A stretch of DNA of 64,000 nucleotides from Neoalteromonas arenosi (GTDB lineage Bacteria; Pseudomonadota; Gammaproteobacteria; Enterobacterales; Alteromonadaceae), in contig NZ_JAUCBP010000006.1 in the NCBI RefSeq assembly GCF_030362855.1, positions 30,496 through 94,495 of the forward strand, given 5' to 3'. Made by a program: the position numbers and the translations under genes. The notes under the pieces are model-generated. The model was given only the letters and a program-made list of their open reading frames with translations, did not search any database and had not been told where the DNA came from. Below, piece by piece: positions 10,402 to 19,961 of this stretch (the first letter of the stretch is position 1; every line of letters starts with the position of its first letter).

Positions 10402-10884
10402 CTATTCAGCTTTGTAAGCGTCGTGACAAGCTTTACAGGTTTTTCCAACATCGCCAATAGCGCCGCGATACAAACTGTCATCACCCGCCAGTACAACCGC
10501 TTGCAGGGCGCGAGAAGCTTCGACTAAATCATTCGCTTTGGCTGTAAAATCATCCATATTTTCCCATATCTTGGGCAAGGCTTCCGTGTCCACACCAAAG
10601 CCTGTCGTATCAGTTGCCATATAGTCAGGGATCATCATACCTAGCTGTTCTAAACGCACAGCGTTTGTAGCAATAACGTCTGCGTTCATTGGGATGTCGC
10701 CACGCGCCATGCCTCCAAGGGGCCCCATATTACTGCGAATGAGCTGGAACAATGCTTGACGGAATTGCGTAGCATTTGCCGCTTGGCGCTCGCTTTTGGC
10801 TTCTTCTGCTGTTGCGCTGCCAATAAACGCGATACTTCCTATAGCTATAGAAGCTGCCGCTGCTAGTAGGGTGAGCTTTTTCAT
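10402..10884 (-). CDS. Periplasmic cytochrome c' (c-556 type)
   Basis: A 160-residue exported four-helix-bundle cytochrome. The signal peptide (1-26, ending SATAEE) is followed by the helical domain, with the heme attachment site CKACH at residues 150-154 close to the C-terminus, which is diagnostic of class II c-type cytochromes. It may bind NO or accept electrons in the periplasm. The gene is monocistronic, converges on the b561 gene, and lies downstream of dnaJ behind a terminator. Confidence 0.93.
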   Translation of the reverse strand: MKKLTLLAAAASIAIGSIAFIGSATAEEAKSERQAANATQFRQALFQLIRSNMGPLGGMARGDIPMNADVIATNAVRLEQLGMMIPDYMATDTTGFGVDTEALPKIWENMDDFTAKANDLVEASRALQAVVLAGDDSLYRGAIGDVGKTCKACHDAYKAE

Positions 10885-10958
10885 TAGATGTCCTTACTGA
10901 TTGTGATAATTGGTTAATTTAATTGTTAGTTACACAAAATACGAGTGTTTAGACCATA

Positions 10959-10987
10959 AAAAAGCCCCTGAAATTTCAGAGGCTTTT
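10959..10987 (-). terminator. Terminator of the dnaJ transcript
   Basis: Hairpin AAGCC-c-CTGAAA / TTTCAG-a-GGCTT (one mismatch) flanked by A- and T-runs on both sides, about 25 bases after the dnaJ stop codon. On the minus strand it ends in a strong U-tract. Confidence 0.8.
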
Positions 10988-11011
10988 TAAATTCAAAGGT
11001 TTTTTGTGTGA

Positions 11012-12148
11012 TTAATTAGTCAGATCGTCAAAGAATTTTTTCACACCGTCAAAGAACCCTTGCTCTTTCGGGCGATGCTTAGCTGCGTCTTTGCCGCTGC
11101 CCATTGACTCGTCTAATTCCTTGAGTAATTCTTTTTGACGCGATGAAAGATTAACAGGTGTTTCAACCACAACCTTACACATTAAATCGCCAATTGCGCC
11201 ACTGCGCACAGACTTCACACCTTTGCCGCGCAATCTAAACATGCGGCCAGTTTGCGTTTCTGCACCAATTTTGAGTTTTACTTTACCGTCTAGGGTTGGA
11301 ACTTCCAGTTCACCACCGAGTGCAGCAGTCGTGAAGCTCAAAGGCACTTCGCAATATAAGTTGTTACCATCACGGGTAAATATTTTGTGTTCTTTTACAT
11401 GTACTTGCACATATAAGTCACCCGCTGGTGCGCCGTGTTCACCAGCTTCACCCTCACCGGATAAGCGTATGCGATCGCCGGTATCGACACCGGCAGGTAC
11501 TTTAACAGAAAGTGTTTTGGTCTTTTCAACGCGGCCATGACCATGACATGCATTACACGGGTCACTAATGATCTTGCCTTTACCCGAACACGTTGGACAG
11601 GTTTGCTGAACTGCAAAAAAGCCCTGACGCATTTGCACTTGGCCGTTGCCGTGACACGTTGGACACGTCGTCGGAGTGGTGCCCTTCTTCGCCCCTGAGC
11701 CATCACATACCTCACACTCAACCAGTGTTGGAACACGGATCTCAACATTCTTGCCGCGAACCGCTTCTTCAAGTGTCATTTCAAGGTTGTAACGCAAGTC
11801 GGCGCCTGAACGCGCACGTGACTGACGGCCACCTCGACCGCCGCCGAAAATGTCGCCAAACACATCGCCAAAAATGTCACCAAAATCAGCACCACCACCG
11901 AAACCGCCGCCCCCACGGTTCGGATCAACACCGGCATGACCGTATTGATCGTACGCCGCGCGTTTTTGATCGTCAGTCAAAACCTCATGGGCTTCTTGAA
12001 TTTCTTTAAACTTCTCTTCGAGTGCTTTATCACCAGCTGTGCGATCGGGGTGATACTTCATAGCCAACTTTTTGTAGGCTTTTTTAATATCACGTTCACT
12101 CGCGCCTTTATCGACACCCAGAACTTCGTAGTAATCTCGTTTTGACAT
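11012..12148 (-). CDS. dnaJ: Chaperone DnaJ (Hsp40)
   Basis: Co-chaperone that delivers substrates to DnaK and stimulates its ATPase. Start set at ATG 12148 (protein [11 protein letters not shown]...), giving 378 residues against about 376 in E. coli; the upstream in-frame GTG would add six residues not found in the family. Domains: J domain with the HPD motif in KYHPDRT, a Gly/Phe-rich linker (about 75-115), four CxxCxGxG zinc motifs ([32 protein letters not shown]), and the C-terminal substrate-binding domains. A hairpin separates it from dnaK, so its level is probably set by readthrough. Confidence 0.98.
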   Translation of the reverse strand: MSKRDYYEVLGVDKGASERDIKKAYKKLAMKYHPDRTAGDKALEEKFKEIQEAHEVLTDDQKRAAYDQYGHAGVDPNRGGGGFGGGADFGDIFGDVFGDIFGGGRGGRQSRARSGADLRYNLEMTLEEAVRGKNVEIRVPTLVECEVCDGSGAKKGTTPTTCPTCHGNGQVQMRQGFFAVQQTCPTCSGKGKIISDPCNACHGHGRVEKTKTLSVKVPAGVDTGDRIRLSGEGEAGEHGAPAGDLYVQVHVKEHKIFTRDGNNLYCEVPLSFTTAALGGELEVPTLDGKVKLKIGAETQTGRMFRLRGKGVKSVRSGAIGDLMCKVVVETPVNLSSRQKELLKELDESMGSGKDAAKHRPKEQGFFDGVKKFFDDLTN

Positions 12149-12200
12149 TGTTTGTGCTTGTCCCACCTTCTACAACAGGTTTTAACGCCCGTATGTTGGC

Positions 12201-12230
12201 AAAAAGGCGTAGGCAGAAAGCTGCTACGCC
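12201..12230 (-). terminator. Terminator-like hairpin between dnaK and dnaJ
   Basis: Near-perfect 10-bp stem GGCGTA(G)GCAG / CTGCTACGCC (one bulged base) with an AAAG loop, followed on the minus strand by five U residues. It lies between the dnaK stop (12266) and the dnaJ start (12148), so it should reduce dnaJ relative to dnaK. Confidence 0.7.
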
Positions 12231-12265
12231 TATTTGCTATCTCTCGTCGTGCTTAAGACCGACAA

Positions 12266-14191
12266 TTACTTCTTGTCGTCTTTCACTTCTTCGAATTCAG
12301 CGTCAACGACGTCGTCTTCAGGCTTAGCGCTCTGCTCAGTGGCATCTGTTGCCTGCTCGGCACCAGCCTGCTGAGCATTCGCTTGGGCGATTTCCATCAA
12401 CTTCGCAGACGCTTGGATAAGCTCCTGAGTCTTCGCTTCAATCGCCTCTTTATCTTCGCCTTTGATCGCCGTTTCTAGCTCACCAATCGCCGCTTCGATT
12501 TTTGCTTTCTCGTCCGCAGGTAATGCTTCACCAGCTTCTTCGATTTGCTTGCGAGTACCGTGAACCATACCATCAGCTTGGTTACGCGCTTGTACTAGCT
12601 CTTCGAACTTTTTGTCAGCTTCTTTATTGGCTTCTGCGTCTTGAACCATTTGTTCAATCTCAGAATCGCTCAAACCAGATGACGCTTTAATGGTGATCTT
12701 CTGCTCTTTACCCGTGTCTTTGTCTTTCGCAGACACGTGCAGGATACCGTCAGCATCGATATCGAAAGTTACTTCGATTTGCGGTACGCCGCGCGGTGCT
12801 GGACGAATACCTTCTAGGTTAAACTGACCTAGTGACTTGTTACCGCCCGCTTGCTTACGCTCACCTTGAAGCACGTGAACGGTAACCGCTGACTGGTTGT
12901 CCTCAGCCGTTGAGAAAGTTTGTGATTTCTTAGTAGGAATCGTTGTGTTCTTCTCAATCAGAGCAGTCATTACACCACCCATGGTTTCGATACCCAAAGA
13001 CAAAGGTGTAACGTCTAGCAGTAGTACGTCTTTAACGTCACCTGACAATACGCCACCTTGGATTGCCGCACCGACTGCAACAGCTTCGTCTGGATTCACG
13101 TCTTTACGCGGCTCCTTGCCGAAGAACTCAGATACGTACTTCTGTACTAACGGCATACGCGTCTGACCACCAACAAGAATGATATCTTGTACGTCGCTCA
13201 CGCTTAAGTCAGCATCTGCTAGCGCTTGCTTAACAGGTTCAAGAGAAGCCTTAACCATGTCTTCTACCAATGACTCAAGCTTAGCGCGAGTCAATTTGAT
13301 CACTAAGTGCTTAGGACCTGACGCGTCTGCTGTGATGTATGGCAAGTTAACTTCTGTTTGCTGTGCAGAAGACAATTCAATCTTGGCTTTTTCACCCGCT
13401 TCTTTAAGGCGCTGCATTGCCAAAGGATCTTTGCGTAAGTCAACGCCTTGATCTTTCTTAAACTCTTCAACCAAGTAATTGATTACGCGGTTGTCGAAGT
13501 CTTCACCACCAAGGTGAGTATCACCATTAGTCGCAAGTACTTCAAACGTGTGTTCGCCGTCAACTTCATCTATCTCGATGATTGAGATATCGAATGTACC
13601 ACCACCTAAGTCATACACGGCAACAACGTTGTCGCCAGACTTCTTATCCATTCCGTATGCAAGAGCAGCGGCAGTTGGCTCGTTGATGATACGCTTAACG
13701 TCAAGACCGGCAATTCGGCCAGCGTCTTTCGTCGCCTGACGCTGTGAATCGTTAAAGTAAGCAGGTACTGTAATTACCGCACCCGTTACTTCCTCGCCAA
13801 GATAGTCCTCAGCGGTCTTTTTCATTTTTTTCAATACTTCGGCAGAGATTTGTGGCGGTGCCATTTTCTCACCCTTCGCCTCAACCCATGCGTCGCCATT
13901 ATCAGCTTTAACAATGCTAAACGGCATGATGTCGATGTCGCGCTGAACTTCTTTATCTTCAAAGCGACGACCGATTAAACGCTTGATCGCGAATAATGTA
14001 TTTTGCGGATTAGTTACCGCCTGACGCTTGGCCGGTTGACCAACAAGCGTTTCACCATCGTTTGTGTATGCGATGATAGATGGCGTAGTGCGATCGCCCT
14101 CGGCGTTTTCGATCACTTTCGCTTTGTCGCCGTCTAGAACTGCGACACATGAATTTGTTGTACCTAAATCGATTCCAATGATTTTACCCAT
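12266..14191 (-). CDS. dnaK: Chaperone DnaK (Hsp70)
   Basis: ATP-dependent folding chaperone. The 641-residue length is standard. The N-terminal ATPase domain starts [18 protein letters not shown] and includes [14 protein letters not shown] and [11 protein letters not shown]; the substrate-binding domain follows from about residue 390 ([14 protein letters not shown]), and the lid and Gln/Ala-rich tail end in the canonical acidic motif region [16 protein letters not shown]. It lies between grpE and dnaJ on the minus strand, with its own sigma-32-like promoter in the 101-base gap after grpE. Confidence 0.99.
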   Translation of the reverse strand: MGKIIGIDLGTTNSCVAVLDGDKAKVIENAEGDRTTPSIIAYTNDGETLVGQPAKRQAVTNPQNTLFAIKRLIGRRFEDKEVQRDIDIMPFSIVKADNGDAWVEAKGEKMAPPQISAEVLKKMKKTAEDYLGEEVTGAVITVPAYFNDSQRQATKDAGRIAGLDVKRIINEPTAAALAYGMDKKSGDNVVAVYDLGGGTFDISIIEIDEVDGEHTFEVLATNGDTHLGGEDFDNRVINYLVEEFKKDQGVDLRKDPLAMQRLKEAGEKAKIELSSAQQTEVNLPYITADASGPKHLVIKLTRAKLESLVEDMVKASLEPVKQALADADLSVSDVQDIILVGGQTRMPLVQKYVSEFFGKEPRKDVNPDEAVAVGAAIQGGVLSGDVKDVLLLDVTPLSLGIETMGGVMTALIEKNTTIPTKKSQTFSTAEDNQSAVTVHVLQGERKQAGGNKSLGQFNLEGIRPAPRGVPQIEVTFDIDADGILHVSAKDKDTGKEQKITIKASSGLSDSEIEQMVQDAEANKEADKKFEELVQARNQADGMVHGTRKQIEEAGEALPADEKAKIEAAIGELETAIKGEDKEAIEAKTQELIQASAKLMEIAQANAQQAGAEQATDATEQSAKPEDDVVDAEFEEVKDDKK

Positions 14192-14231
14192 TGTGTGTCT
14201 CCAAAAAACTGTTTCTAAATACCTGCGTTAG

Positions 14232-14260
14232 TTGTGGGGCTATTCAACAAAATTTCAATG
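14232..14260 (-). promoter_or_regulatory. Sigma-32-like promoter upstream of dnaK
   Basis: On the minus strand CATTGAAA (14253-14260) and CCCCACAA (14232-14239) are separated by 13 bases, close to the heat-shock sigma-32 pattern (CTTGAAA, 11-16 bases, CCCCATNT). It lies 40-70 bases upstream of the dnaK start codon. Confidence 0.6.
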
Positions 14261-14292
14261 TTTACCACGAAAAAAACGCACTAATTACTCAA

Positions 14293-14934
14293 TTATGCTT
14301 GGGTATCTACGCCGCCTTCTGGCGCTCTCGATACCATTACCATGGCTGGTCGTAATAACCGGCCATTAATTTGATAACCTTTTTGCATCACCGCCATAAC
14401 TGTGTTGGCAGGCATGTCGGCAGATTCCTGCATCGACATAGCCTGATGCATCTCAGGATTAAACGGCTCACCTTGCGGATCAATAATGGTCAACCCATTC
14501 TTTTCAACCGTGCTGACAAACGACTTCATGGTTAGCTCAACACCCTCCAGTAAAGGCTTGACCACTTCATTGTCCGCATCTGCCACTTGAATCGCGCGTT
14601 CGAGATTATCAATGACTGGTAACAACTCGCCGGCAAACTTCTCCAATGCAAATTTACGTGCTTTACTGACTTCTGCTTCGGCACGTCGCTTGGCGTTTTC
14701 CATCTCAGCTCGAGCGCGTAAGACACTTTCTTGCTGACCATCAATCGTGGCTTGCGCCGCAGCTAATTCAGCTTCGAGTGCTGCAATGATTTCTTCTGGG
14801 GTTTCTAATTCCCCTTCAACGTCAGTGTCAGTCGCTTGCGCGTCAACTGCTTCGTTTGCTACCTCTTGCTGCAACGCCTCCTCAGAGGCAGATTCAGCTG
14901 CTGCGTTTTCTTGCACGTCGCGTGGTTCGCTCAT
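14293..14934 (-). CDS. grpE: Nucleotide exchange factor GrpE
   Basis: Releases ADP from DnaK. The 213-residue protein has an acidic, low-complexity N-terminus (about 1-50), a long coiled coil (about 50-115, including [17 protein letters not shown]), and the C-terminal beta domain with [14 protein letters not shown] and [18 protein letters not shown], the family signature. GGAGG precedes ATG 14934. The order grpE-dnaK-dnaJ forms one heat-shock locus. In E. coli grpE faces nadK; here an 11.7-kb block has come between them. Confidence 0.97.
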   Translation of the reverse strand: MSEPRDVQENAAAESASEEALQQEVANEAVDAQATDTDVEGELETPEEIIAALEAELAAAQATIDGQQESVLRARAEMENAKRRAEAEVSKARKFALEKFAGELLPVIDNLERAIQVADADNEVVKPLLEGVELTMKSFVSTVEKNGLTIIDPQGEPFNPEMHQAMSMQESADMPANTVMAVMQKGYQINGRLLRPAMVMVSRAPEGGVDTQA

Positions 14935-14979
14935 GCATCCCTCCAGTCTAATAACCTGCTAAAACTCACTTTGGGGGCT

Positions 14980-15007
14980 AAATGGGGTTTGATTTTGCGG
15001 GTTCAAG
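14980..15007 (-). promoter_or_regulatory. Sigma-32 heat-shock promoter of grpE
   Basis: On the minus strand CTTGAAC (15001-15007) and CCCCATTT (14980-14987) are separated by 13 bases, an almost perfect match to the sigma-32 consensus. It is placed 46-73 bases upstream of the grpE start. Confidence 0.85.
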
Positions 15008-15045
15008 GGTAACCCCACCACTTTTATGGATAATTTTTGCGATTG

Positions 15046-15070
15046 CTGGTTAAAGACTTTGGCTAACCAG
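15046..15070. repeat. Inverted repeat in the grpE-crbS divergent spacer
   Basis: Perfect 7-bp inverted repeat CTGGTTA / TAACCAG with an 11-base spacer, about 47 bases before the plus-strand kinase gene. It could be an operator or a 5' leader hairpin; the sequence alone does not say which. Confidence 0.4.
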
Positions 15071-15116
15071 TGATTTCTGTCATGATAAACCTATCGAAAT
15101 CAATGAAATAAACGGT

Positions 15117-18100
15117 ATGTTTAGTCTTTGGGTTGTGTCCGGCATTGTCGTGCTTTACTTGCTGGTATTGTTTGCGATTGCATTCTTCGCAGACCGCAAA
15201 AAGCAACAGCACCAGCAGCACCCGTATATATATAGCCTTGCATTGGGTGTGCATTGTACGTCTTGGGCTTTTTTTGGTACCACCACCCAAGCTGCGCAAT
15301 ACGGCTGGGCATTTATACCGACCTATTTGGGCATGATTATCGCTTTTGTGTTTGGCTTTGAGTTAATTCGCCGTATTGCACAATATTGCCAAACCCATCA
15401 GATAAGCTCATTGGCCGACTTTGTCGGTGCGCGTTACAACAGCCAATTTAGTATTGGTGCCTTGGTAACTCTGGTCTGTTTTATTGGTGTCATTCCCTAT
15501 ATCGCCCTGCAGCTTGATGCGATAACCCTATCATTTAACTTGATCGCTTCTGATAACGTTGCAAACACCTCTACCGTCGGTATTTACGTTGCTGGTCTAA
15601 TGGCTTTATTCGCAATCTTGTTTGGGACGCGGACACTAAGTCTTACCGAGAAGCATCCCGGCTTAATGACGACCATTGCGTTCGAATCAATCATTAAATT
15701 GGTCGGTATCCTGATAGTCGGATTTTACACCTGTTATATATTGTTCGACGGTCCTTTGGATATCTTTGTGCAAGCGGCTCAGAACGCCGAGGCACGTCAA
15801 ACTCTGACCAGCGAAAGTGCCACGTGGGTATACGTATGCCATACATTATTGGGAATTTGCGCAGCGTTTTGTCTGCCGCGGCAATTCCATATCAACTTCG
15901 TCGAAAACAACGGTGAAGATGAGCTGCGAACCGCTCGTTGGTTGTTTCCAACCTACTTGGTGCTGATGAGTCTGTTTATTTTACCCATCGCTTTGGCGGG
16001 TGACATCGTACTCGACAGTGCCACCTACTCCACAGATAGTTATATTCTGGCTATCCCCATCGAACAAGAGCAAGCCTTTGTCGCTATTACTGCGTTTATT
16101 GGCGGTCTAGGCGCCGCCACCAGCATGGTTATTGTCGCTACGCTTGCACTGGGGATAATGATCGCTAATAACCTCGTCACACCGCTGTGGTTGCGCTTGG
16201 CCCTAAATAAACAGCAAAACAGACCATTGCGTACTCAGCAAGTATTAACGATCCGGCGGTTAACCGTGATCATAGTGTTGGCCGTAGCTTATTGGTATCA
16301 CGTAAACATTAGTCAAACCGCCCCCTTAGTACAAAGTGGCACAGTCGCCATGGCCCTGCTTGCACAAGTAACTCCGGCGATACTGATGCCGTTCTTTTGG
16401 GCGCGTAGCAATGCGTTGGCGGCTTGGCTAGGCATTATAACCGGGAGCGTGTGTTGGGCGGTGCTCATCCTGTGGCCAAGTATTACCGCGAGCTATTACT
16501 TCGATCCAGTGCCCAGCGATGCTGAATTAGCGAGCGCATTCATTATGAGTTTGTGCGCCAATGTTTTAGTGCACGTCATTATTACATGGTTGAGTAAACC
16601 GCGTGAGACGGCTAATCAGAACAGCGAAAGCCAGCCTCATTTGATGATTTACATGCGCGATTTAGATGCGCTGTTAAGACGCATATTGCCCGCGCATGAA
16701 GTTCAAGATTTATTAGCAACCACTGCAGAATCTCCAAAAGCTATTGCCAGCGCGCCCATGTTGAGTCATTGCGAGCGGCGTTTAGCCTCACAAGTGGGGA
16801 TTGCCGGGGCGCGTATTTTACTGTCCACTATAGCGCATGGCCGCGGATCCAATATGCATGAATTGGTTGACTTGGCCGAACGCGCCTCGCAAACGCTGCA
16901 ATTTAATCACGAAGTTCTGAAGTCTTCGGTGCAACATATCCAACAAGGGATCAGTGTTCTAGATAGCAATTTAACCATGTTAGCGTGGAACGAACGTTAT
17001 CTGCAGTTATTTGACTATCCAGAGGGTTTCATTAATGTCGGGATGCCCATCGAAGAGGTGTTGCGTGCTAATGCCAAACGCGGATTATTTGGCCAGCAAG
17101 CCGACATAGAACAGGAAATTGCCAAGCGAATCGATCACATGCGTACTGGACGTGAATACAAATATGTACGCCGGCAAAGCGATAAACGCACAATAGAGAT
17201 TAACGGCCGACCGTTACCCGGCGGAGGCTATGTTACGACTTATGCAGATATCAGTGAGTACATTCAAATTCAGGAGCAATTAAGTGCAGCCAAAGCACAA
17301 CTAGAAGAACGCGTTTATGAACGCACTCAGCAATTAGAAATCGCCAAATTGGAAGCCGATGCAGCTAATGTGAGTAAAACCAAGTTCTTGGCGGCTGCAG
17401 GGCATGATTTAATGCAGCCTTTGAATGCAGCAGTGCTTTACTCAGCCATGTTAAATCAACTAACAGCATCGAGTAACACTTCGCAGCAAATGCAGGACAT
17501 TAGTGAGGGTATTCAACAATCCCTCAACAGCGCCGAATCTTTACTTAACAGCTTGCTCGATATCACCAAACTCGACTCGGGTGTACTACAAACGCATATC
17601 ACGCGCTTTCCAATCAATGACTTGTTTGCCAGTTTAGCAAAAGAATTTCAGGTCATTGCCGCCCAGAAATCGGTTTCGTTGCGCTTTGTAGTGAGTCACT
17701 ACGTCGTCGAGTCAGACAAAAAACTATTGCGCAGAATATTGCAAAACCTGATTTCTAATGCGATTCGATATACGCGCACTGATGTGCCAGCTAAAGTTAT
17801 TATTGGGGCTAAACGCAGACCTGGACAACAGCTGCAGTTGATTGTCGCTGACAATGGTATTGGCATAGCTGACGAACAAAAAGCCGCAATATTTGATGAG
17901 TTCCATAGGGTCCACCCTGAACATCAAGCCGCGGGTTTAGGTCTTGGACTGACGATTGTCGAGCGTATGTCCTCTTTGCTGGGCCACAAAGTATCGCTGC
18001 GCTCTAAACGCCATCAAGGCAGTCTGTTCGCCGTTTCAGTTCCCTATAGTGTGAGTAAAACTGACGCACCTCAAAAGGGACAATTGTTACCGGCACAGCA

Positions 18101-18491
18101 AGATTCCGCTTCTGAGCAATTCCTCGCCGATTCACACGTAGTATTGATTGAAAATGAACATCAAATACAAACAGCTGTTACCGCTCTATTGCGACAATGG
18201 GGCGCTACGGTGACAGTGGCAGATTCACAACAACAGCTGTTGAGCAACGTTCCAACTGCCCCTGACTTAGTCATTGTTGATTATCACTTGAATGGCGGAG
18301 AAACCGGTATTGATGCTGTGACTCAAGGGTTTAGTCAGTGGGGTAAAAAGGTGCCAGGCATACTCACAACGGCAAATCGCGATGATTCAGTAAAAGATGA
18401 AGCGCTTACGATCGGTTTGGATTTTTTACCCAAACCAGTAAAACCGGTGGCACTAAAACGCGCATTACGCCGTTGTTTGACAACAACCTAA
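15117..18491 (+). CDS. crbS: Hybrid sensor kinase with Na+/solute symporter sensor domain, CrbS-like
   Basis: A 1124-residue membrane kinase. Residues 1 to about 490 form a sodium:solute symporter (PutP-like) domain of about 13 hydrophobic segments; a PAS domain (about 600-700, QGISVLDSNLTMLAWNERY) is followed by a short coiled coil, a HisKA domain with phospho-accepting His763 in AAGHDLMQPLN, an ATPase domain (NLISNAIRYTR, GLGLGLTIVERM) and a C-terminal receiver domain with Asp1055 in VIVDYHLNGGETG. This architecture matches CrbS/MxtR kinases, which with a LuxR-type partner control acetate and short-chain acid use. The partner lies downstream at 19247. The symporter-like domain may sense or import the ligand. 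The exact ligand here is unknown. Confidence 0.85.
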   Translation: MFSLWVVSGIVVLYLLVLFAIAFFADRKKQQHQQHPYIYSLALGVHCTSWAFFGTTTQAAQYGWAFIPTYLGMIIAFVFGFELIRRIAQYCQTHQISSLADFVGARYNSQFSIGALVTLVCFIGVIPYIALQLDAITLSFNLIASDNVANTSTVGIYVAGLMALFAILFGTRTLSLTEKHPGLMTTIAFESIIKLVGILIVGFYTCYILFDGPLDIFVQAAQNAEARQTLTSESATWVYVCHTLLGICAAFCLPRQFHINFVENNGEDELRTARWLFPTYLVLMSLFILPIALAGDIVLDSATYSTDSYILAIPIEQEQAFVAITAFIGGLGAATSMVIVATLALGIMIANNLVTPLWLRLALNKQQNRPLRTQQVLTIRRLTVIIVLAVAYWYHVNISQTAPLVQSGTVAMALLAQVTPAILMPFFWARSNALAAWLGIITGSVCWAVLILWPSITASYYFDPVPSDAELASAFIMSLCANVLVHVIITWLSKPRETANQNSESQPHLMIYMRDLDALLRRILPAHEVQDLLATTAESPKAIASAPMLSHCERRLASQVGIAGARILLSTIAHGRGSNMHELVDLAERASQTLQFNHEVLKSSVQHIQQGISVLDSNLTMLAWNERYLQLFDYPEGFINVGMPIEEVLRANAKRGLFGQQADIEQEIAKRIDHMRTGREYKYVRRQSDKRTIEINGRPLPGGGYVTTYADISEYIQIQEQLSAAKAQLEERVYERTQQLEIAKLEADAANVSKTKFLAAAGHDLMQPLNAAVLYSAMLNQLTASSNTSQQMQDISEGIQQSLNSAESLLNSLLDITKLDSGVLQTHITRFPINDLFASLAKEFQVIAAQKSVSLRFVVSHYVVESDKKLLRRILQNLISNAIRYTRTDVPAKVIIGAKRRPGQQLQLIVADNGIGIADEQKAAIFDEFHRVHPEHQAAGLGLGLTIVERMSSLLGHKVSLRSKRHQGSLFAVSVPYSVSKTDAPQKGQLLPAQQDSASEQFLADSHVVLIENEHQIQTAVTALLRQWGATVTVADSQQQLLSNVPTAPDLVIVDYHLNGGETGIDAVTQGFSQWGKKVPGILTTANRDDSVKDEALTIGLDFLPKPVKPVALKRALRRCLTTT

Positions 18492-18510
18492 TGCGCTGCT
18501 CTGAATTGAG

Positions 18511-19032
18511 TTATTGAACTTCGACAAGCTCAGAGACTGTGAATTTCGAAAAACGGCCATTTTCAATATCAGTCATTGCAACATCAGCAGTAACAAAACC
18601 GTAGTTATAATCGCCGCGAGTCAGCATTGGACGCTCGAAGGTTACAAACATCTGATTGTCTTCTTGCCAGCGGAAATACAGTTGCTGCCCTTGTTTAACT
18701 TCGATTTCAGCGGCGTAAAACGCATCATCGCGATAGTCAAAGGGCGTCTCTTTGCTGTGTAAAGAGACTTTGTGTACACCCGGTTGCAACGGAACGACTG
18801 TCACTGAGCCTGTTGTAACTAAGTGAATGTCCTGACCATTGACGCGCATTAATGGCAACACTGACTCAGCAGTCACATCGTGATCACTGTATACAAACAG
18901 AGCGGTTTGTTGTTGATAATTAAGCACTTTGCCTAAGGTGTTATTATCGAATTCTGCTGTGGAGTTACAACCAGCGAGACCCAGTGCAAGCAAACTACAA
19001 AAAACAATGGAAGTAAAATTGCGACGTTGCAT
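18511..19032 (-). CDS. Putative lipoprotein, DUF2846-like
   Basis: A 173-residue predicted lipoprotein. Start set at ATG 19032, which has AAGGA six bases upstream; an in-frame TTG two codons earlier is less likely. The signal sequence ends in the lipobox LAGC with lipidated Cys22. The rest looks like a small beta-rich domain (TALFVYSDHD, RVNGQDIHLVTTGSVTVVPLQPGVHKVSL) resembling the DUF2846 pattern of a hydroxyl/PEGA-like fold, but I could not confirm the family. It sits between the crbS-like and crbR-like genes and converges on crbS with a 19-base gap. Function unknown. Confidence 0.75.
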   Translation of the reverse strand: MQRRNFTSIVFCSLLALGLAGCNSTAEFDNNTLGKVLNYQQQTALFVYSDHDVTAESVLPLMRVNGQDIHLVTTGSVTVVPLQPGVHKVSLHSKETPFDYRDDAFYAAEIEVKQGQQLYFRWQEDNQMFVTFERPMLTRGDYNYGFVTADVAMTDIENGRFSKFTVSELVEVQ

Positions 19033-19246
19033 AATCAATCCTTTTATCGTGGGAACATACCTTTAACGCAGATAAATTATGCGTTGACTATGAGTATGTC
19101 GCTGACAGCTAGATTGTCAACGCCGTTCGTCACAGAGATTATTTTGTGAAGGTAACCGCCTACAGAAAGAACTCTGGCAGCAAAGTGCACTGACTGTCTG
19201 CCTTACGCACATAAAGGCTAACGCCTAAATTTGCATGCTGTTAATT

Positions 19247-19894
19247 CTACAACTGTAAAGTTTGTTTAAACAGCACCCCAGCCTGGGTGCGATTAATAAC
19301 CCCAAGCTTTTTCAATACCGCTGATACATGTTGCTTTACTGTCGATTCTGATATGCCCAAATCATAAGCAATTTGCTTATTTAAACGACCGTCAGCGAGC
19401 ATTTTAAGCACATTGAATTGATGCGGTGTAAGCTGGCCTAAACGCTCTAAAAAATCGGACTCTTCAGCTGTTTGAGTCTCAGCGTCCAGCGAAATATGCG
19501 CCGGTAGCCAATTATCACCGTTGAGTATGGTTTTCACCGCTGTCACCATATCGTCTAACGACGTGGATTTGGGTATATATCCGCTGCTGCCAAGCGCGAC
19601 GGCTTTTTTGATCACCGCAAGCTCTTCTTCAGCAGACACTATCACTACCAGAGTATTAGGAAATTCATTGCGAATTTGCGTCAGTCCCGTCAAACCGTGG
19701 TTACCGGGCATCGACAAATCTAAAAATACCAGCTCTATATCTGGGTTTTCGCGCAAGCACTGTTGTGCTGCGCTAAAATCTTCAGCTTCGAAGAGCTCAC
19801 CACTGACAACATCGGTTAACGCAGCACGCATTGCCGCTCGAAACAAAGGGTGATCATCAGCGATCAGCATATGAGTTTGTTCTGTAATCTGCAT
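19247..19894 (-). CDS. crbR: LuxR-family response regulator, CrbR-like
   Basis: A 215-residue regulator: a receiver domain with the acidic pair in IADDHPLFR and phospho-accepting Asp59 in FLDLSMPG, then a LuxR-type helix-turn-helix (about 148-205, including NKQIAYDLGISESTVKQHV). Start set at ATG 19894; an in-frame TTG two codons upstream is possible and neither has a strong ribosome-binding site. It is the likely partner of the hybrid kinase at 15117, as in CrbS/CrbR (MxtR/ErdR) systems, and the probable activator of the adjacent 3-hydroxybutyrate genes. The link to those targets is inferred. Confidence 0.85.
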   Translation of the reverse strand: MQITEQTHMLIADDHPLFRAAMRAALTDVVSGELFEAEDFSAAQQCLRENPDIELVFLDLSMPGNHGLTGLTQIRNEFPNTLVVIVSAEEELAVIKKAVALGSSGYIPKSTSLDDMVTAVKTILNGDNWLPAHISLDAETQTAEESDFLERLGQLTPHQFNVLKMLADGRLNKQIAYDLGISESTVKQHVSAVLKKLGVINRTQAGVLFKQTLQL

Positions 19895-19911
19895 GAGCAA
19901 AAGTCTATCAC

Positions 19912-19933
19912 AAAAAAGGCGGCCGAAGCCGCC
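19912..19933 (-). terminator. Terminator of the TonB-dependent receptor gene
   Basis: Perfect 6-bp GC stem GGCGGC / GCCGCC with a CGAA tetraloop, followed on the minus strand by six U residues. It lies between the receptor stop codon and the crbR start, so the two genes are separately transcribed. Confidence 0.85.
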
Positions 19934-19961
19934 AAGGTACCCACAAGAAGACCGTAATTAC

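Noticed and set aside
11223..12009. Plus-strand frames of up to 138 codons across dnaJ
   Set aside because: Antisense shadows of the DnaJ zinc-finger and Gly-rich regions; their residue composition mirrors that repetition.
19033..19246. Hidden small gene between the lipoprotein and crbR
   Set aside because: The 214-base gap has no open frame with a ribosome-binding site and no structured RNA signal that I can recognise.
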